A stretch of DNA of 5,521 bases from assembly GCA_934255515.1 (NCBI GenBank), contig CAKQON010000090.1, positions 1 through 5,521 on the forward strand, read 5' to 3'. The position numbers and the translations under genes are program-made. The stretch comes from an uncultured Sutterella sp. GTDB lineage: Bacteria; Pseudomonadota; Gammaproteobacteria; Burkholderiales; Burkholderiaceae_F. Below, one piece after another: positions 1 to 5,503 of this stretch (the first letter of the stretch is position 1; the number at the start of each line of letters is the position of its first letter). Under the pieces are notes generated by a model. The model did no database searches, was not told where the DNA came from, and worked only from the letters and a program-made list of their open reading frames with translations.

Positions 1-150
1 CTATTATATATTAACGGATCATTAAATTGCAGATTTACATTGCATTATAGTGAACAGCAATGCATTTCGCGATCTATTAAAGTAATCCATATTCGATCGA
101 TGGGCCTTATATCCCCGCCATGAATGACGGGGTTTTACGGCCCGTTGGAT
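1..150. other. AT-rich left edge, no identifiable gene
   Basis: This stretch is much richer in A and T than the genes to its right. A short reading frame is open on the plus strand from base 1 to a TGA at 121-123, but it shows no recognisable protein feature and could be chance. On the minus strand there are TATAAT sequences at 44-49 and 3-8, without good -35 partners, so a leftward promoter for a gene outside the window is possible but weak. On the plus strand, 102-106 (GGGCC) can pair with 139-143, and 113-117 (CCCCG) with 128-132. The inner hairpin is followed by four Ts, so it could be a weak terminator for something arriving from the left. Confidence 0.35.
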
Positions 151-153
151 AAG

Positions 154-190
154 AAAAACCGTCAGACGGAATCAATTTGCCTGACGGTTT
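154..190 (-). terminator. Rho-independent terminator of the MalY/PatB gene
   Basis: Read on the minus strand, a perfect 10-bp stem (AAACCGTCAG at 190-181 with CTGACGGTTT at 165-156) encloses a 15-nt loop. The transcript continues with a U-rich run (TTTTTCTT, 158-151). It lies about 100 bp past the stop codon of the leftward gene and has the right polarity to end it. The stem would also form on the plus strand, but no T tract follows there, so it is assigned to the minus strand only. Confidence 0.85.
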
Positions 191-194
191 CGGT

Positions 195-268
195 GGAGAA
201 CCCTCATGAAGTCGGGTTCTCCCGCGGCGAGCATGCCCGCAGCCTCAGGCGCTGAGAGGCCTCGCCGC
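195..268 (-). other. Two further hairpins in the MalY/PatB 3' UTR
   Basis: Between the stop codon and the terminator are two more stems. One is an exact 9-bp inverted repeat (195-203 with 214-222, 10-nt loop). The other is an 8-bp stem (224-231 with 261-268), capped by an inner 5-bp stem (242-246 with 256-260) that abuts its right arm. Neither is followed by a T run on the minus strand, so they are not terminators themselves. With the terminator they form three hairpins almost end to end over about 115 nt. This could protect the mRNA 3' end or be a small RNA processed from the 3' UTR; the role is inference. Confidence 0.5.
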
Positions 269-292
269 AGATTCGCAGTTTCAAACCAGGTT

Positions 293-1474
293 TTATTTCG
301 CGGCAAGTTCCGCCATGCGCTTTGCTGCAGCGACCTCAATCCGGGAGAGCGCTTCCTCAAGAATCGAGCGCGGGCAGGCGGTATTGAGTCGCATGTGGTT
401 CTTGCCGCCCGGTCCGAAGGATTCGCCCGGATTCATTGCAACCTTCGCTTCCTCAAGGAAGAAGCGGGTGAGATCTGCCTGGGTATTGAAGCCGAGCGCC
501 GAGCAGTCGAGCCACATCAGGTAGCTCGCTTCCGGCATGTAGCTCCTGATCGACGGGATCCGCTTTTCAAAGAAGTCGTGCGCAAAGGCGAGATTCTCCT
601 TCACGTAGCTGCGAACCTCTTCGGCATAGTCGTCGCATTCGGTCCAGGCAGCGGCGAAGCCCGCCTGCGAGAAGGCGCTTCGGTCGGGCTGGCTCGCCGC
701 GAGCTCCGCCTTGACGCGGGCGGAAAGCGCGGGATTCTTGCTGATGAGAACTGCGGCGCGCAGACCCGCCGTATTGAAGGTCTTCGACGGGCTGTTGCCG
801 TAGACCGTAATGCTTCGCGCGGCTTCGGAGAGCGTGAGGAGCGTCGTGTGTTCGCCCTTGAAGACGAAGCCGGAGTGAACTTCGTCCGCGAGGATCACCA
901 CATTGTGGCGGCAGCAGATCGAAACGATGCGTTCGAGCTCTTCCTTTGAGAAAACGCGTCCCGTCGGATTGTGCGGGCTGCAGAGGAGAAAGAGCGTGCA
1001 TTCGGGGTCGGCCGCGCGGCGCTCGAAGTCCTCAAAGTCAATTTCATAGCGGCCGTCGACGAGCTTGAGCGCATTCATCGAGGGGATGCGCCCGTTCGAC
1101 TTCGCGAGCTCGATGAAGGGCGGATAGGCCGGCACCTGCATGAGAACCTTGCCGCCCGGCTTCGTGAATGCGCGGATGGCTACCGCAAGGCCGAAGCACA
1201 TGGACGGGCAGTACTGAACCTCGCTAGAAAGGACCTCAAGGCCGTAATGGCGGGAGCACCAGGAAACAGTTGCTTTCTCCACAATCCCGGCATGACCGTT
1301 CGGGTAGCCGTAGACGCCGGTTTCGGCGATTTTCATAACGGCGTCGATAACGGGCTGGGGACACAGGAAGTCAGAATCCGCAACCCAGAGGGGAAGCACA
1401 TCCTTCGGATAGGCAGTCCACTTGGCGGAGTCGATCGTTCTGCGGTCAATCACGCGGTCAAAATCGTATTGCAT
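293..1474 (-). CDS. patB: MalY/PatB family PLP-dependent cysteine/cystathionine beta-lyase
   Basis: A 393-residue fold-type I aminotransferase-like enzyme, close to the length of E. coli MalY (390). Family members use pyridoxal phosphate to cleave the C-S bond of cystathionine or cysteine, giving pyruvate, ammonia and homocysteine or sulfide, in the cytosol. Visible signatures: WVADSDF near 30-36, the GVYGYP substrate-loop region at 53-58, SPHNPTG at 166-172, ADEVH at 196-200 (Asp197 should contact the PLP pyridine nitrogen), the cofactor lysine Lys231 in SPSKTFN, and the carboxylate-binding arginine Arg362 in MRLNTACPR. The start at 1474 is chosen because AGAAGGA (1487-1481) sits six bases upstream and the protein then begins MQYDFDRVIDR, like family members. 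An in-frame upstream extension to 1609 runs through the promoter and is rejected. It is a monocistronic leftward unit with its own promoter and terminator. The maltose-regulator role of E. coli MalY should not be assumed. PatB and MalY cannot be separated here. Confidence 0.93.
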   Translation of the reverse strand: MQYDFDRVIDRRTIDSAKWTAYPKDVLPLWVADSDFLCPQPVIDAVMKIAETGVYGYPNGHAGIVEKATVSWCSRHYGLEVLSSEVQYCPSMCFGLAVAIRAFTKPGGKVLMQVPAYPPFIELAKSNGRIPSMNALKLVDGRYEIDFEDFERRAADPECTLFLLCSPHNPTGRVFSKEELERIVSICCRHNVVILADEVHSGFVFKGEHTTLLTLSEAARSITVYGNSPSKTFNTAGLRAAVLISKNPALSARVKAELAASQPDRSAFSQAGFAAAWTECDDYAEEVRSYVKENLAFAHDFFEKRIPSIRSYMPEASYLMWLDCSALGFNTQADLTRFFLEEAKVAMNPGESFGPGGKNHMRLNTACPRSILEEALSRIEVAAAKRMAELAAK

Positions 1475-1538
1475 CAGCAATCCTTCTTGAGAGACAGGCG
1501 TTGAGTTGGAGTAAGCGTCATGCGCTCGAAGAGTCGAA

Positions 1539-1566
1539 AAGATAGCGCAATGAGAGTGCGGGTCAA
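1539..1566 (-). promoter_or_regulatory. Sigma-70 promoter of the MalY/PatB gene, with RBS downstream
   Basis: On the minus strand, TTGACC (1566-1561) and TATCTT (1544-1539) are separated by 16 bp. Transcription would start near 1532, giving a leader of about 58 nt. That leader ends in AGAAGGA, six bases before the ATG at 1474. The -35 matches consensus at 5 of 6 positions and the -10 at 4 of 6. No riboswitch or attenuator-like fold is evident in the leader. Confidence 0.6.
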
Positions 1567-1583
1567 GAGACAGGGCGGACCGA

Positions 1584-1610
1584 AAACGCAAGTATTTGTA
1601 CAAACGCAAG
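1584..1610. repeat. Direct repeat with central palindrome upstream of the MalY/PatB promoter
   Basis: The 9-mer AAACGCAAG occurs at 1584-1592 and again at 1602-1610, an 18-bp period of nearly two helical turns. Between and overlapping them is the 10-bp palindrome TTTGTACAAA (1595-1604). The element lies about 18 bp upstream of the -35 box, where an activator would be expected to bind. It is a candidate operator for the beta-lyase gene; no specific regulator is recognised and none is encoded in the window. Confidence 0.4.
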
Positions 1611-1783
1611 AAATCTGCGGGCTTGCCGCCGGGTGGAGCCGCGCCGCTTCATGGGATGCGTCCGGACGCTAATATCCGGGAAGCATGATGAGAAACAAAA
1701 CTGAAGCGAGCCTGCTGTCGTCGTTCCCGGCTGCGCGGCGAGCACTGAGTCTGGGATTCTCGAATGTGAGGCTGCCAGGCTCT

Positions 1784-1891
1784 TCAGCCTGTATGGAGCC
1801 CGCGCCGCATTTTTGGCCGGGCCATGGCGGCAGAAAGCGTGCCGCCGTGTCCGAAGTGGGTGCAGCCGGCATTAATGATCAGAAATTGCAT
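1784..1891 (-). pseudogene. Remnant 5' end of an MdaB-like NAD(P)H oxidoreductase
   Basis: A minus-strand ATG at 1891 is preceded by AAAGGAAAG, a good ribosome binding site. It opens a 35-codon frame beginning MQFLIINAG, followed by FGHGGTLSAAMA and a TGA at 1786-1784. The first 24 or so residues resemble the N-terminus of MdaB/flavodoxin-fold quinone reductases: a first beta strand ending in IINA/G, then a phosphate/flavin loop with an F-H-x-G-x-L pattern (E. coli MdaB has LIINGAKKFAHSNGQL). Homology stops after about residue 25. The three minus-strand frames downstream, to about 1620, show no continuation such as the WQMPGWWMG segment. A full-length family member is about 190-200 residues, so nearly all of the gene is missing. 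The best reading is a decayed or deleted gene; a small independent ORF is the alternative. Confidence 0.55.
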
Positions 1892-1916
1892 ATTCTTTCC
1901 TTTTTATCCTGAATGG

Positions 1917-1952
1917 TTCGAAGCTTTCCGCAATCGCTGAGAAGGCTTCGAA
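1917..1952. repeat. 12-bp inverted repeat upstream of the MdaB-like remnant
   Basis: Positions 1917-1928 (TTCGAAGCTTTC) pair with 1941-1952 (GAAGGCTTCGAA) over 12 bp with one G-U, around a 12-nt loop. Neither strand has a T tract after the stem, so it is not a convincing intrinsic terminator. It lies 26 bp upstream of the ATG at 1891 and beyond the stop of the DMT gene. It may be an operator for the lost oxidoreductase gene or a stabilising 3' hairpin on the DMT transcript. Confidence 0.45.
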
Positions 1953-1985
1953 ACCCGACAGTGTTGAACGCTCTCATCTTAATTT

Positions 1986-1999
1986 AAGGGTTAACCCTT
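1986..1999. repeat. 14-bp perfect palindrome
   Basis: AAGGGTTAACCCTT is perfectly self-complementary and sits in an AT-rich patch between the DMT stop codon and the MdaB-like remnant. With no unpaired loop it is a poor RNA hairpin and a better candidate for a dimeric-repressor DNA site. It lies about 95 bp upstream of the remnant's ATG. No cognate regulator is visible in the window. Confidence 0.4.
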
Positions 2000-2046
2000 T
2001 TCAGAAAGTGAGAGCAGAAAAAGGCAGAAACGAGGCAGGTCGGCGT

Positions 2047-2985
2047 TCAGCTGCGTTTGATTCTCTTTTTCCTTTCCGGGAGCTGCGCGAGGACGACGGC
2101 AACCGCCATCAGCACGCACCCGAGACCTTCGCGGGGAGTGAGGATTTCATTGAGAACAACCCAGCCCGCAAGCACGGAAAAGACGGATTCAAGCGAGAGA
2201 ATGAGGCTCGCCGCGGTTTCGTTCACGCCGCGCTGACCCACGATCTGAAGCGTGTAGGCGATGCCGTTGCTCATGATGCCCGCCCAGAGAATGGCGGGGA
2301 GCGCCTCCATGAATCCCGACATCGTCGGATGCTCGAAAAGCATCATGCTCGTGAAGGCAATGATGGAGCCGAAGAAGAATTGCATCATCGAGAGCTCGAT
2401 CCCGTTCACCTTCGTCACGAACCGCGAGATCACGAGAATGTGAAGCGAAAAGACGATGGCGCAGAGGAAGATGTAGGTGTCGCCGAGCGCGATCGAAAAG
2501 CCTTCCGGAGGAAGGCAGAGAAACCAGAGGCCCGCGACGGCAATGGCGACGGCGAGCCAGAGCGTGAGCCTCGACTTCTGCCCCAGGAAGAGGCCGATGA
2601 GGGGCACGAACACAATGTAGAGCGCCGTGATGAAGCCCGCTTTCCCGACTTCCGTGTCGTGCACGAGGCCGAACTGCTGGAGCGCCTCGCCGCCGAAGAG
2701 GCAGAGACCGCAGAGGAAGCCCCCGAGGATGAGGTTTCTGCGGTATTCGGGCGAGCGGCGGCGCTCCGCCTCGTCGGGCTGTGATGCCGCAAGGCGCTTT
2801 CGCAGCATGGCGACGATGGGGAGCAGAAAAACGAAACCGAGCGCCATGCGGCTTGCCGTGAAGGTGTAGGGTCCAACCGACTCCATGCCGATCGACTGGG
2901 CGACGAAGGAGCAACCCCAGATGAAGGCCGTGATGAGCAGCAGCCCCGACTGGCGGAGTTCGAAGAGAAGGTTGGGATTAGACAT
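2047..2985 (-). CDS. EamA-family (DMT superfamily) inner-membrane transporter
   Basis: A 312-residue, very hydrophobic protein with about ten predicted membrane helices (roughly 13-31, 40-61, 85-108, 116-135, 139-157, 167-187, 197-217, 227-248, 257-278, 285-301). This is the two-times-five arrangement of duplicated EamA domains. Hallmarks include FIWGCSFVAQ in helix 1, GKAGFITALYIVFVP around 114-128, and SLESVFSVLAGWVVLNE at 264-280 near the end of the second repeat. The C-terminus is short and basic (ERKKRIKRS), consistent with a cytosolic tail. The start at 2985 gives MSNPNLLFELRQ followed at once by helix 1. No clear Shine-Dalgarno precedes it, and an in-frame GTG at 3087 would add 34 implausible residues. 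Family members move amino acids, metabolites or drugs; the substrate cannot be read here. It diverges from the riboswitch-exporter unit, with 113 bp between its start codon and the riboswitch -10 box. No clear terminator follows. Confidence 0.88.
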   Translation of the reverse strand: MSNPNLLFELRQSGLLLITAFIWGCSFVAQSIGMESVGPYTFTASRMALGFVFLLPIVAMLRKRLAASQPDEAERRRSPEYRRNLILGGFLCGLCLFGGEALQQFGLVHDTEVGKAGFITALYIVFVPLIGLFLGQKSRLTLWLAVAIAVAGLWFLCLPPEGFSIALGDTYIFLCAIVFSLHILVISRFVTKVNGIELSMMQFFFGSIIAFTSMMLFEHPTMSGFMEALPAILWAGIMSNGIAYTLQIVGQRGVNETAASLILSLESVFSVLAGWVVLNEILTPREGLGCVLMAVAVVLAQLPERKKRIKRS

Positions 2986-3098
2986 CGCGCGGGTGACAGA
3001 GGGGAAAGGAAGCGTCGAAAGCCGACAGTCTAGCGAACCGCAGTCAATGCGGGCGTCCGCGATATTCCGGCCGTGATGAATTTTCACCCGAGATCAGC

Positions 3099-3104
3099 TA
3101 AAAT
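3099..3104 (+). promoter_or_regulatory. -10 element for the manganese riboswitch transcript
   Basis: TAAAAT matches the sigma-70 -10 consensus at 5 of 6 positions. It would start transcription near 3111, about five bases before the aptamer's closing stem begins at 3116. That fit with the RNA boundary is the main support. The -35 region (around 3075-3081, ATGAA-containing) is weak. Confidence 0.5.
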
Positions 3105-3115
3105 CCGCCCCAACT

Positions 3116-3315
3116 CCGCAGGGGAGTAGCTTGAAGGGCGCTTGGATTCATTTTCCCAGGAATCCCGGCAGCCTTTTCGGTCGTCAACATACTTGAGATA
3201 TTTCCCATCTCATGGCGGCTGAATGAGCCCCCGGGGGAAGCGTTCCGCTATTAGAACGGCGCAAATTAATAAGCGCCCGACGGAATGAATTCCCTCTCAT
3301 AAGCAAGACCTGCGG
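3116..3315 (+). promoter_or_regulatory. yybP-ykoY manganese riboswitch aptamer
   Basis: The leader carries the conserved blocks of this Mn2+-sensing riboswitch class: GGGGAGTAGC at 3121-3130, CGTCAACATACT at 3182-3193 and AGCAAGACC at 3302-3310. The ends close exactly as the class requires, CCGCAGG (3116-3122) pairing with CCTGCGG (3309-3315). Internal stems visible are 3136-3143 with 3271-3278 (8 bp), 3144-3149 with 3160-3165, 3169-3173 with 3217-3221, 3194-3199 with 3207-3212, and 3241-3245 with 3254-3258. In this class, Mn2+ docks two helical arms together using the conserved AGUAGC and GCAAGACC loop nucleotides, and expression of the downstream gene rises. The gene downstream is a UPF0016 exporter, a classic partner. 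At about 200 nt the aptamer is long, because the arm between the two conserved halves is expanded. Confidence 0.93.
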
Positions 3316-3391
3316 CGCGGACTCGCTTGCAGACGCTTTAAACCCAGGAAAGGGAGCGGCCTGCGGCACAAGCGATGCCTGCCGCGCCGCA
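3311..3391 (+). promoter_or_regulatory. Candidate expression platform competing with the aptamer P1 stem
   Basis: TGCGGCGCGG (3311-3320) is perfectly complementary to CCGCGCCGCA (3382-3391), and inside it 3323-3329 pairs with 3369-3375. The outer arm overlaps the 3' strand of the aptamer closing helix (3309-3315), so the two folds exclude each other. There is no T tract after the hairpin, so control is more likely at translation, or through Rho, than by intrinsic termination. A second copy of CCTGCGG at 3360-3366 could also pair with the 5' strand of P1. The base pairing is read directly from the sequence; the switching role is inference. Confidence 0.5.
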
Positions 3392-3440
3392 CGTCACGTG
3401 CATTCCCCTTGCCGCGTCGAGCCGCTCCGACCCCAGGAAA

Positions 3441-4019
3441 ATGCTCGACACCCTCCAGACCCTACTGCTCTCCACGGGCGTTGTCGCTGCCGCGGAAATC
3501 GGCGACAAAACGATGCTCCTTGCCGTCCTTCTCGCCGCGCGCTTCAGAAAGCCTCTGCCGATTATTCTCGGCATCTTTGCCGCAACCTTTCTCAATCACG
3601 CCATTGCGGGCGCGCTCGGCGCCGCACTCGCGAGCTTCATCAGCGCGGATCTTCTGAGATGGATCCTGATCGTCTCCTTCATCGCCATGGGCATCTGGAT
3701 TCTCATTCCGGACAAAATCGAGGAGGATGAGTCCCATGACCACATGAAGCGCTTCGGGATTTTTACGACGACCGTTGTGCTCTTCTTCCTCGCTGAAGTG
3801 GGCGACAAGACCCAGGTGGCGACGGTGGCGCTCGCCGCCCGCTATCCCCTCGAAGCCTTCTGGGTGATCTGCGGCACGACTCTGGGCCTCATGATCGCCG
3901 ACGCCCCTGCGGTCTTCATCGGCAATAAGCTCGCCGACAAGATCTCGGTGAAGCTGATGCGCCGGATTGCCGCGGTCATCTTCTTCGTCCTTGCTGTTGT
4001 GGCCTACTTTGAAGGATGA
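3441..4019 (+). CDS. UPF0016/GDT1 (TMEM165-like, MneA-type) manganese exporter
   Basis: A 192-residue, six-helix inner-membrane protein built from two homologous halves. Each half carries the family signature E-x-G-D-K-T: EIGDKT at 19-24 and EVGDKT at 119-124. Both are followed by the LAARF/LAARY segment (31-35, 131-135). The acidic residues of the two motifs are expected to form the cation path. A charged, His-containing cytosolic loop (DKIEEDESHDHMK, 91-103) joins the halves. Bacterial relatives such as Vibrio MneA export Mn2+, and plant and yeast relatives transport Mn2+/Ca2+. The Mn2+ riboswitch in its leader independently supports manganese efflux, induced by excess metal. The start at 3441 gives the normal family length and N-terminus. 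AGGA lies only two bases before it, which is unusually close. An in-frame ATG at 3375 lacks an RBS and would add 22 non-family residues. The first motif is followed by Met, where Gln follows in the second. The stop lies 11 bp from the stop of the convergent MFS gene, with no visible terminator. Confidence 0.92.
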   Translation: MLDTLQTLLLSTGVVAAAEIGDKTMLLAVLLAARFRKPLPIILGIFAATFLNHAIAGALGAALASFISADLLRWILIVSFIAMGIWILIPDKIEEDESHDHMKRFGIFTTTVVLFFLAEVGDKTQVATVALAARYPLEAFWVICGTTLGLMIADAPAVFIGNKLADKISVKLMRRIAAVIFFVLAVVAYFEG

Positions 4020-4030
4020 CGCGGATTTCA

Positions 4031-5260
4031 TTATCTTTTTGCGCTCCCGAGCCTCAGCGTCTGCAGAACGGCAAGGAGCGCAAAAACCGCGCCGCCCCAG
4101 AAGGCGGCCTCAGGGCCGAAATGATCCCAGAGAAGGCCTGCAACAATGCCTGCAATGAGGATCGCGGCGCCGCTCGCGAAGCTGAAGATTCCGAATGCGG
4201 TGGCGCGCTTCTCGGCCGGAGCGGCCTCAGCGATGAGAAGCGAAAAGATGCTCTGCGTGGCGCCTAAGTGCAGTCCCCAGAGCACCGTGCCGGCGATGAT
4301 GCCGGCGGGCGTGGAAAAAAGAGCCATGACGACGTCCGCGGCGGCAAGAAGGATGAGCCCGAGGACGAGAAGGTGCGCGGGTTCAAGCCTGTCGGCGAGC
4401 TTTCCCATTGGATAGGACGAGAGCGAGAAGACGAGATTCATACCCACCATCAGGAGCGGCACCGCTCCCGTTGGAATGCCGCAGTCGCTCGCCCGCAGCA
4501 CGATGAAGGCGTTGGAGAACCTCGCCAGTGAAAAGACGACGCCTAGGATCACGACGCCGGTAAAGAAGGGCGAGCGCATCGCGAGAAAGTCCCGGATGTT
4601 TCTCGGCGGCTCCTTTAATGGCGCGCCCGCATCGGCGCCGTTTTCAACGCCGAAGATGATCATCAGGATGCAGAGAATGCCGGGTATGAGAGCAATCCAG
4701 AAAATATCCCTCAAATCCGCATCGGCGAAAAAGAGAAGGAGGCTTGCGATCGCAGGCCCCACGAAGGCGCCGGCGGCGTCAAGCGACTGCCTGAGCCCGT
4801 ATGCGGCGCCCCATTGCTTTCTGGGCGTGACGGCGGCAACGATGGCGTCCCTTGGCGCGCCGCGAATGCCTTTCCCGATGCGGTCCATGAAGCGGGCGAG
4901 AAAGACCACTCCGATTTGGTCTGCCGCGGCAAAGAGGGGCTTCGAGAGTACGCCCAGGCTGTAGCCGAGAAGCACGAGGAGCTTGTGGTTTCTGAAGCGG
5001 TCAGCGATGGCGCCAGAGAAGACCTTTGTGATCAGCGCCGTGCCTTCGCCAACGCCTTCGATGAGGCCTATCACTACGGTGCTCGCGCCGAGCGTTCCTG
5101 CCATGAAGAGCGGCAGGAGCGCATGAATCATTTCGCTCGAAACGTCCATGAGAAGGCTCACGAACCCGAGCGCCCAGACGGTGCGGGGAATGGCGGCGCG
5201 GGGCTTTGCGGCGGGCTCTTTCTGATTCTTGAAGGGAGGTGGTTCGGGGATGGATTTCAT
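4031..5260 (-). CDS. MFS permease, MJ1317-like
   Basis: A 409-residue major facilitator superfamily protein with about twelve membrane helices, in the usual size range. Visible signatures: LGFVSLLMDVSSEMIHALLP in helix 1 (31-50), the motif-A loop GAIADRFRNHK at 83-93, the segment RFMDRIGKGIRGAPRDA (123-139), which is characteristic of this subfamily, and a second-half motif-A echo GKLADR at 286-291. About 26 proline- and lysine-rich cytosolic residues precede helix 1. The substrate is unknown; drug, metabolite or metal efflux are all possible, and there is no direct evidence for a link to manganese. The start is uncertain. ATG at 5260 is preferred because the extra residues from an upstream in-frame ATG (5332) or TTG (5341) look non-coding, but none of the three has a Shine-Dalgarno. 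The gene is convergent with the manganese exporter. Confidence 0.87.
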   Translation of the reverse strand: MKSIPEPPPFKNQKEPAAKPRAAIPRTVWALGFVSLLMDVSSEMIHALLPLFMAGTLGASTVVIGLIEGVGEGTALITKVFSGAIADRFRNHKLLVLLGYSLGVLSKPLFAAADQIGVVFLARFMDRIGKGIRGAPRDAIVAAVTPRKQWGAAYGLRQSLDAAGAFVGPAIASLLLFFADADLRDIFWIALIPGILCILMIIFGVENGADAGAPLKEPPRNIRDFLAMRSPFFTGVVILGVVFSLARFSNAFIVLRASDCGIPTGAVPLLMVGMNLVFSLSSYPMGKLADRLEPAHLLVLGLILLAAADVVMALFSTPAGIIAGTVLWGLHLGATQSIFSLLIAEAAPAEKRATAFGIFSFASGAAILIAGIVAGLLWDHFGPEAAFWGGAVFALLAVLQTLRLGSAKR

Positions 5261-5372
5261 GGTGGAAAGCTGCGCCGTAGCCGGCGCGGAGGCATGGCAA
5301 AAAATGATCCTGAAAGGAGCATTCTCGAACATCGGCGTCAAAAAAGAGTCAAAAGAGATTGCCTTCGGTTGG

Positions 5373-5401
5373 GTTTAATCTTTACCGGCTTCCGGGTTCA
5401 A
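5373..5401 (-). promoter_or_regulatory. Possible promoter of the MFS permease gene
   Basis: On the minus strand, TTGAAC (5401-5396) and TTAAAC (5378-5373) are 17 bp apart. Transcription would start near 5366, about 106 nt before the ATG at 5260 or 34 nt before the alternative at 5332. The -10 is a poor match (3 of 6), so this is tentative. Confidence 0.3.
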
Positions 5402-5468
5402 CCTGGCCATCATGTCCGACAAATTCACGAGTTCGACGCGACCGATTATTAACATAGGCACAAAATAG

Positions 5469-5497
5469 TTGACAAGCGGCTACGGTTATGTTATAAT
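5469..5497 (+). promoter_or_regulatory. Consensus extended -10 sigma-70 promoter reading out of the window
   Basis: TTGACA (5469-5474) and TATAAT (5492-5497) are both perfect hexamers with the ideal 17-bp spacer, and a TG lies one base upstream of the -10 (TGTTATAAT). The predicted +1 is 5504. An imperfect inverted repeat brackets the -35: ATTATTAACATA at 5445-5456 against TATGTTATAAT at 5487-5497. It could be a repressor site covering the promoter. The surrounding 80 bp is far more AT-rich than the neighbouring genes. Confidence 0.8.
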
Positions 5498-5503
5498 TGA
5501 TAA

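Noticed and set aside
1..123. Open frame from base 1 as the 3' end of a gene
   Set aside because: Only 40 codons, AT-rich, with no recognisable domain. An open frame of this length is plausible by chance.
206..949. Long plus-strand reading frame opposite the MalY/PatB gene
   Set aside because: It is the antisense of a strongly supported enzyme gene, its peptide is Arg/Glu-rich with no family features, and it has no RBS. It is a GC-rich shadow frame.
1824..1848. Strong hairpin ATGGCGGCA/TGCCGCCGT as a terminator
   Set aside because: No T tract on either strand, and it lies within the conserved codons of the oxidoreductase remnant, so the pairing is probably incidental to coding.
1669..1872. 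67-residue minus-strand ORF over the remnant, in another frame
   Set aside because: No RBS, low-complexity composition and no homology I can recognise. It is not a frameshifted continuation of the MdaB-like peptide.
1685..1912. 75-residue plus-strand ORF in the intergenic region
   Set aside because: No RBS or recognisable features, and it overlaps the better-supported MdaB-like remnant on the other strand.
2008..2784. Long plus-strand frame opposite the DMT transporter gene
   Set aside because: The highly charged, repetitive Glu/Arg/Asp/His peptide is typical of the complement of a hydrophobic-protein gene.
3228..3237. CCCCCGGGGG palindrome as a separate regulatory site
   Set aside because: It lies inside the riboswitch aptamer and is more simply part of its stems.
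3375..3440. Upstream in-frame ATG as the start of the manganese exporter
   Set aside because: It lies inside the candidate expression-platform stem, lacks an SD and adds 22 residues not typical of the family.
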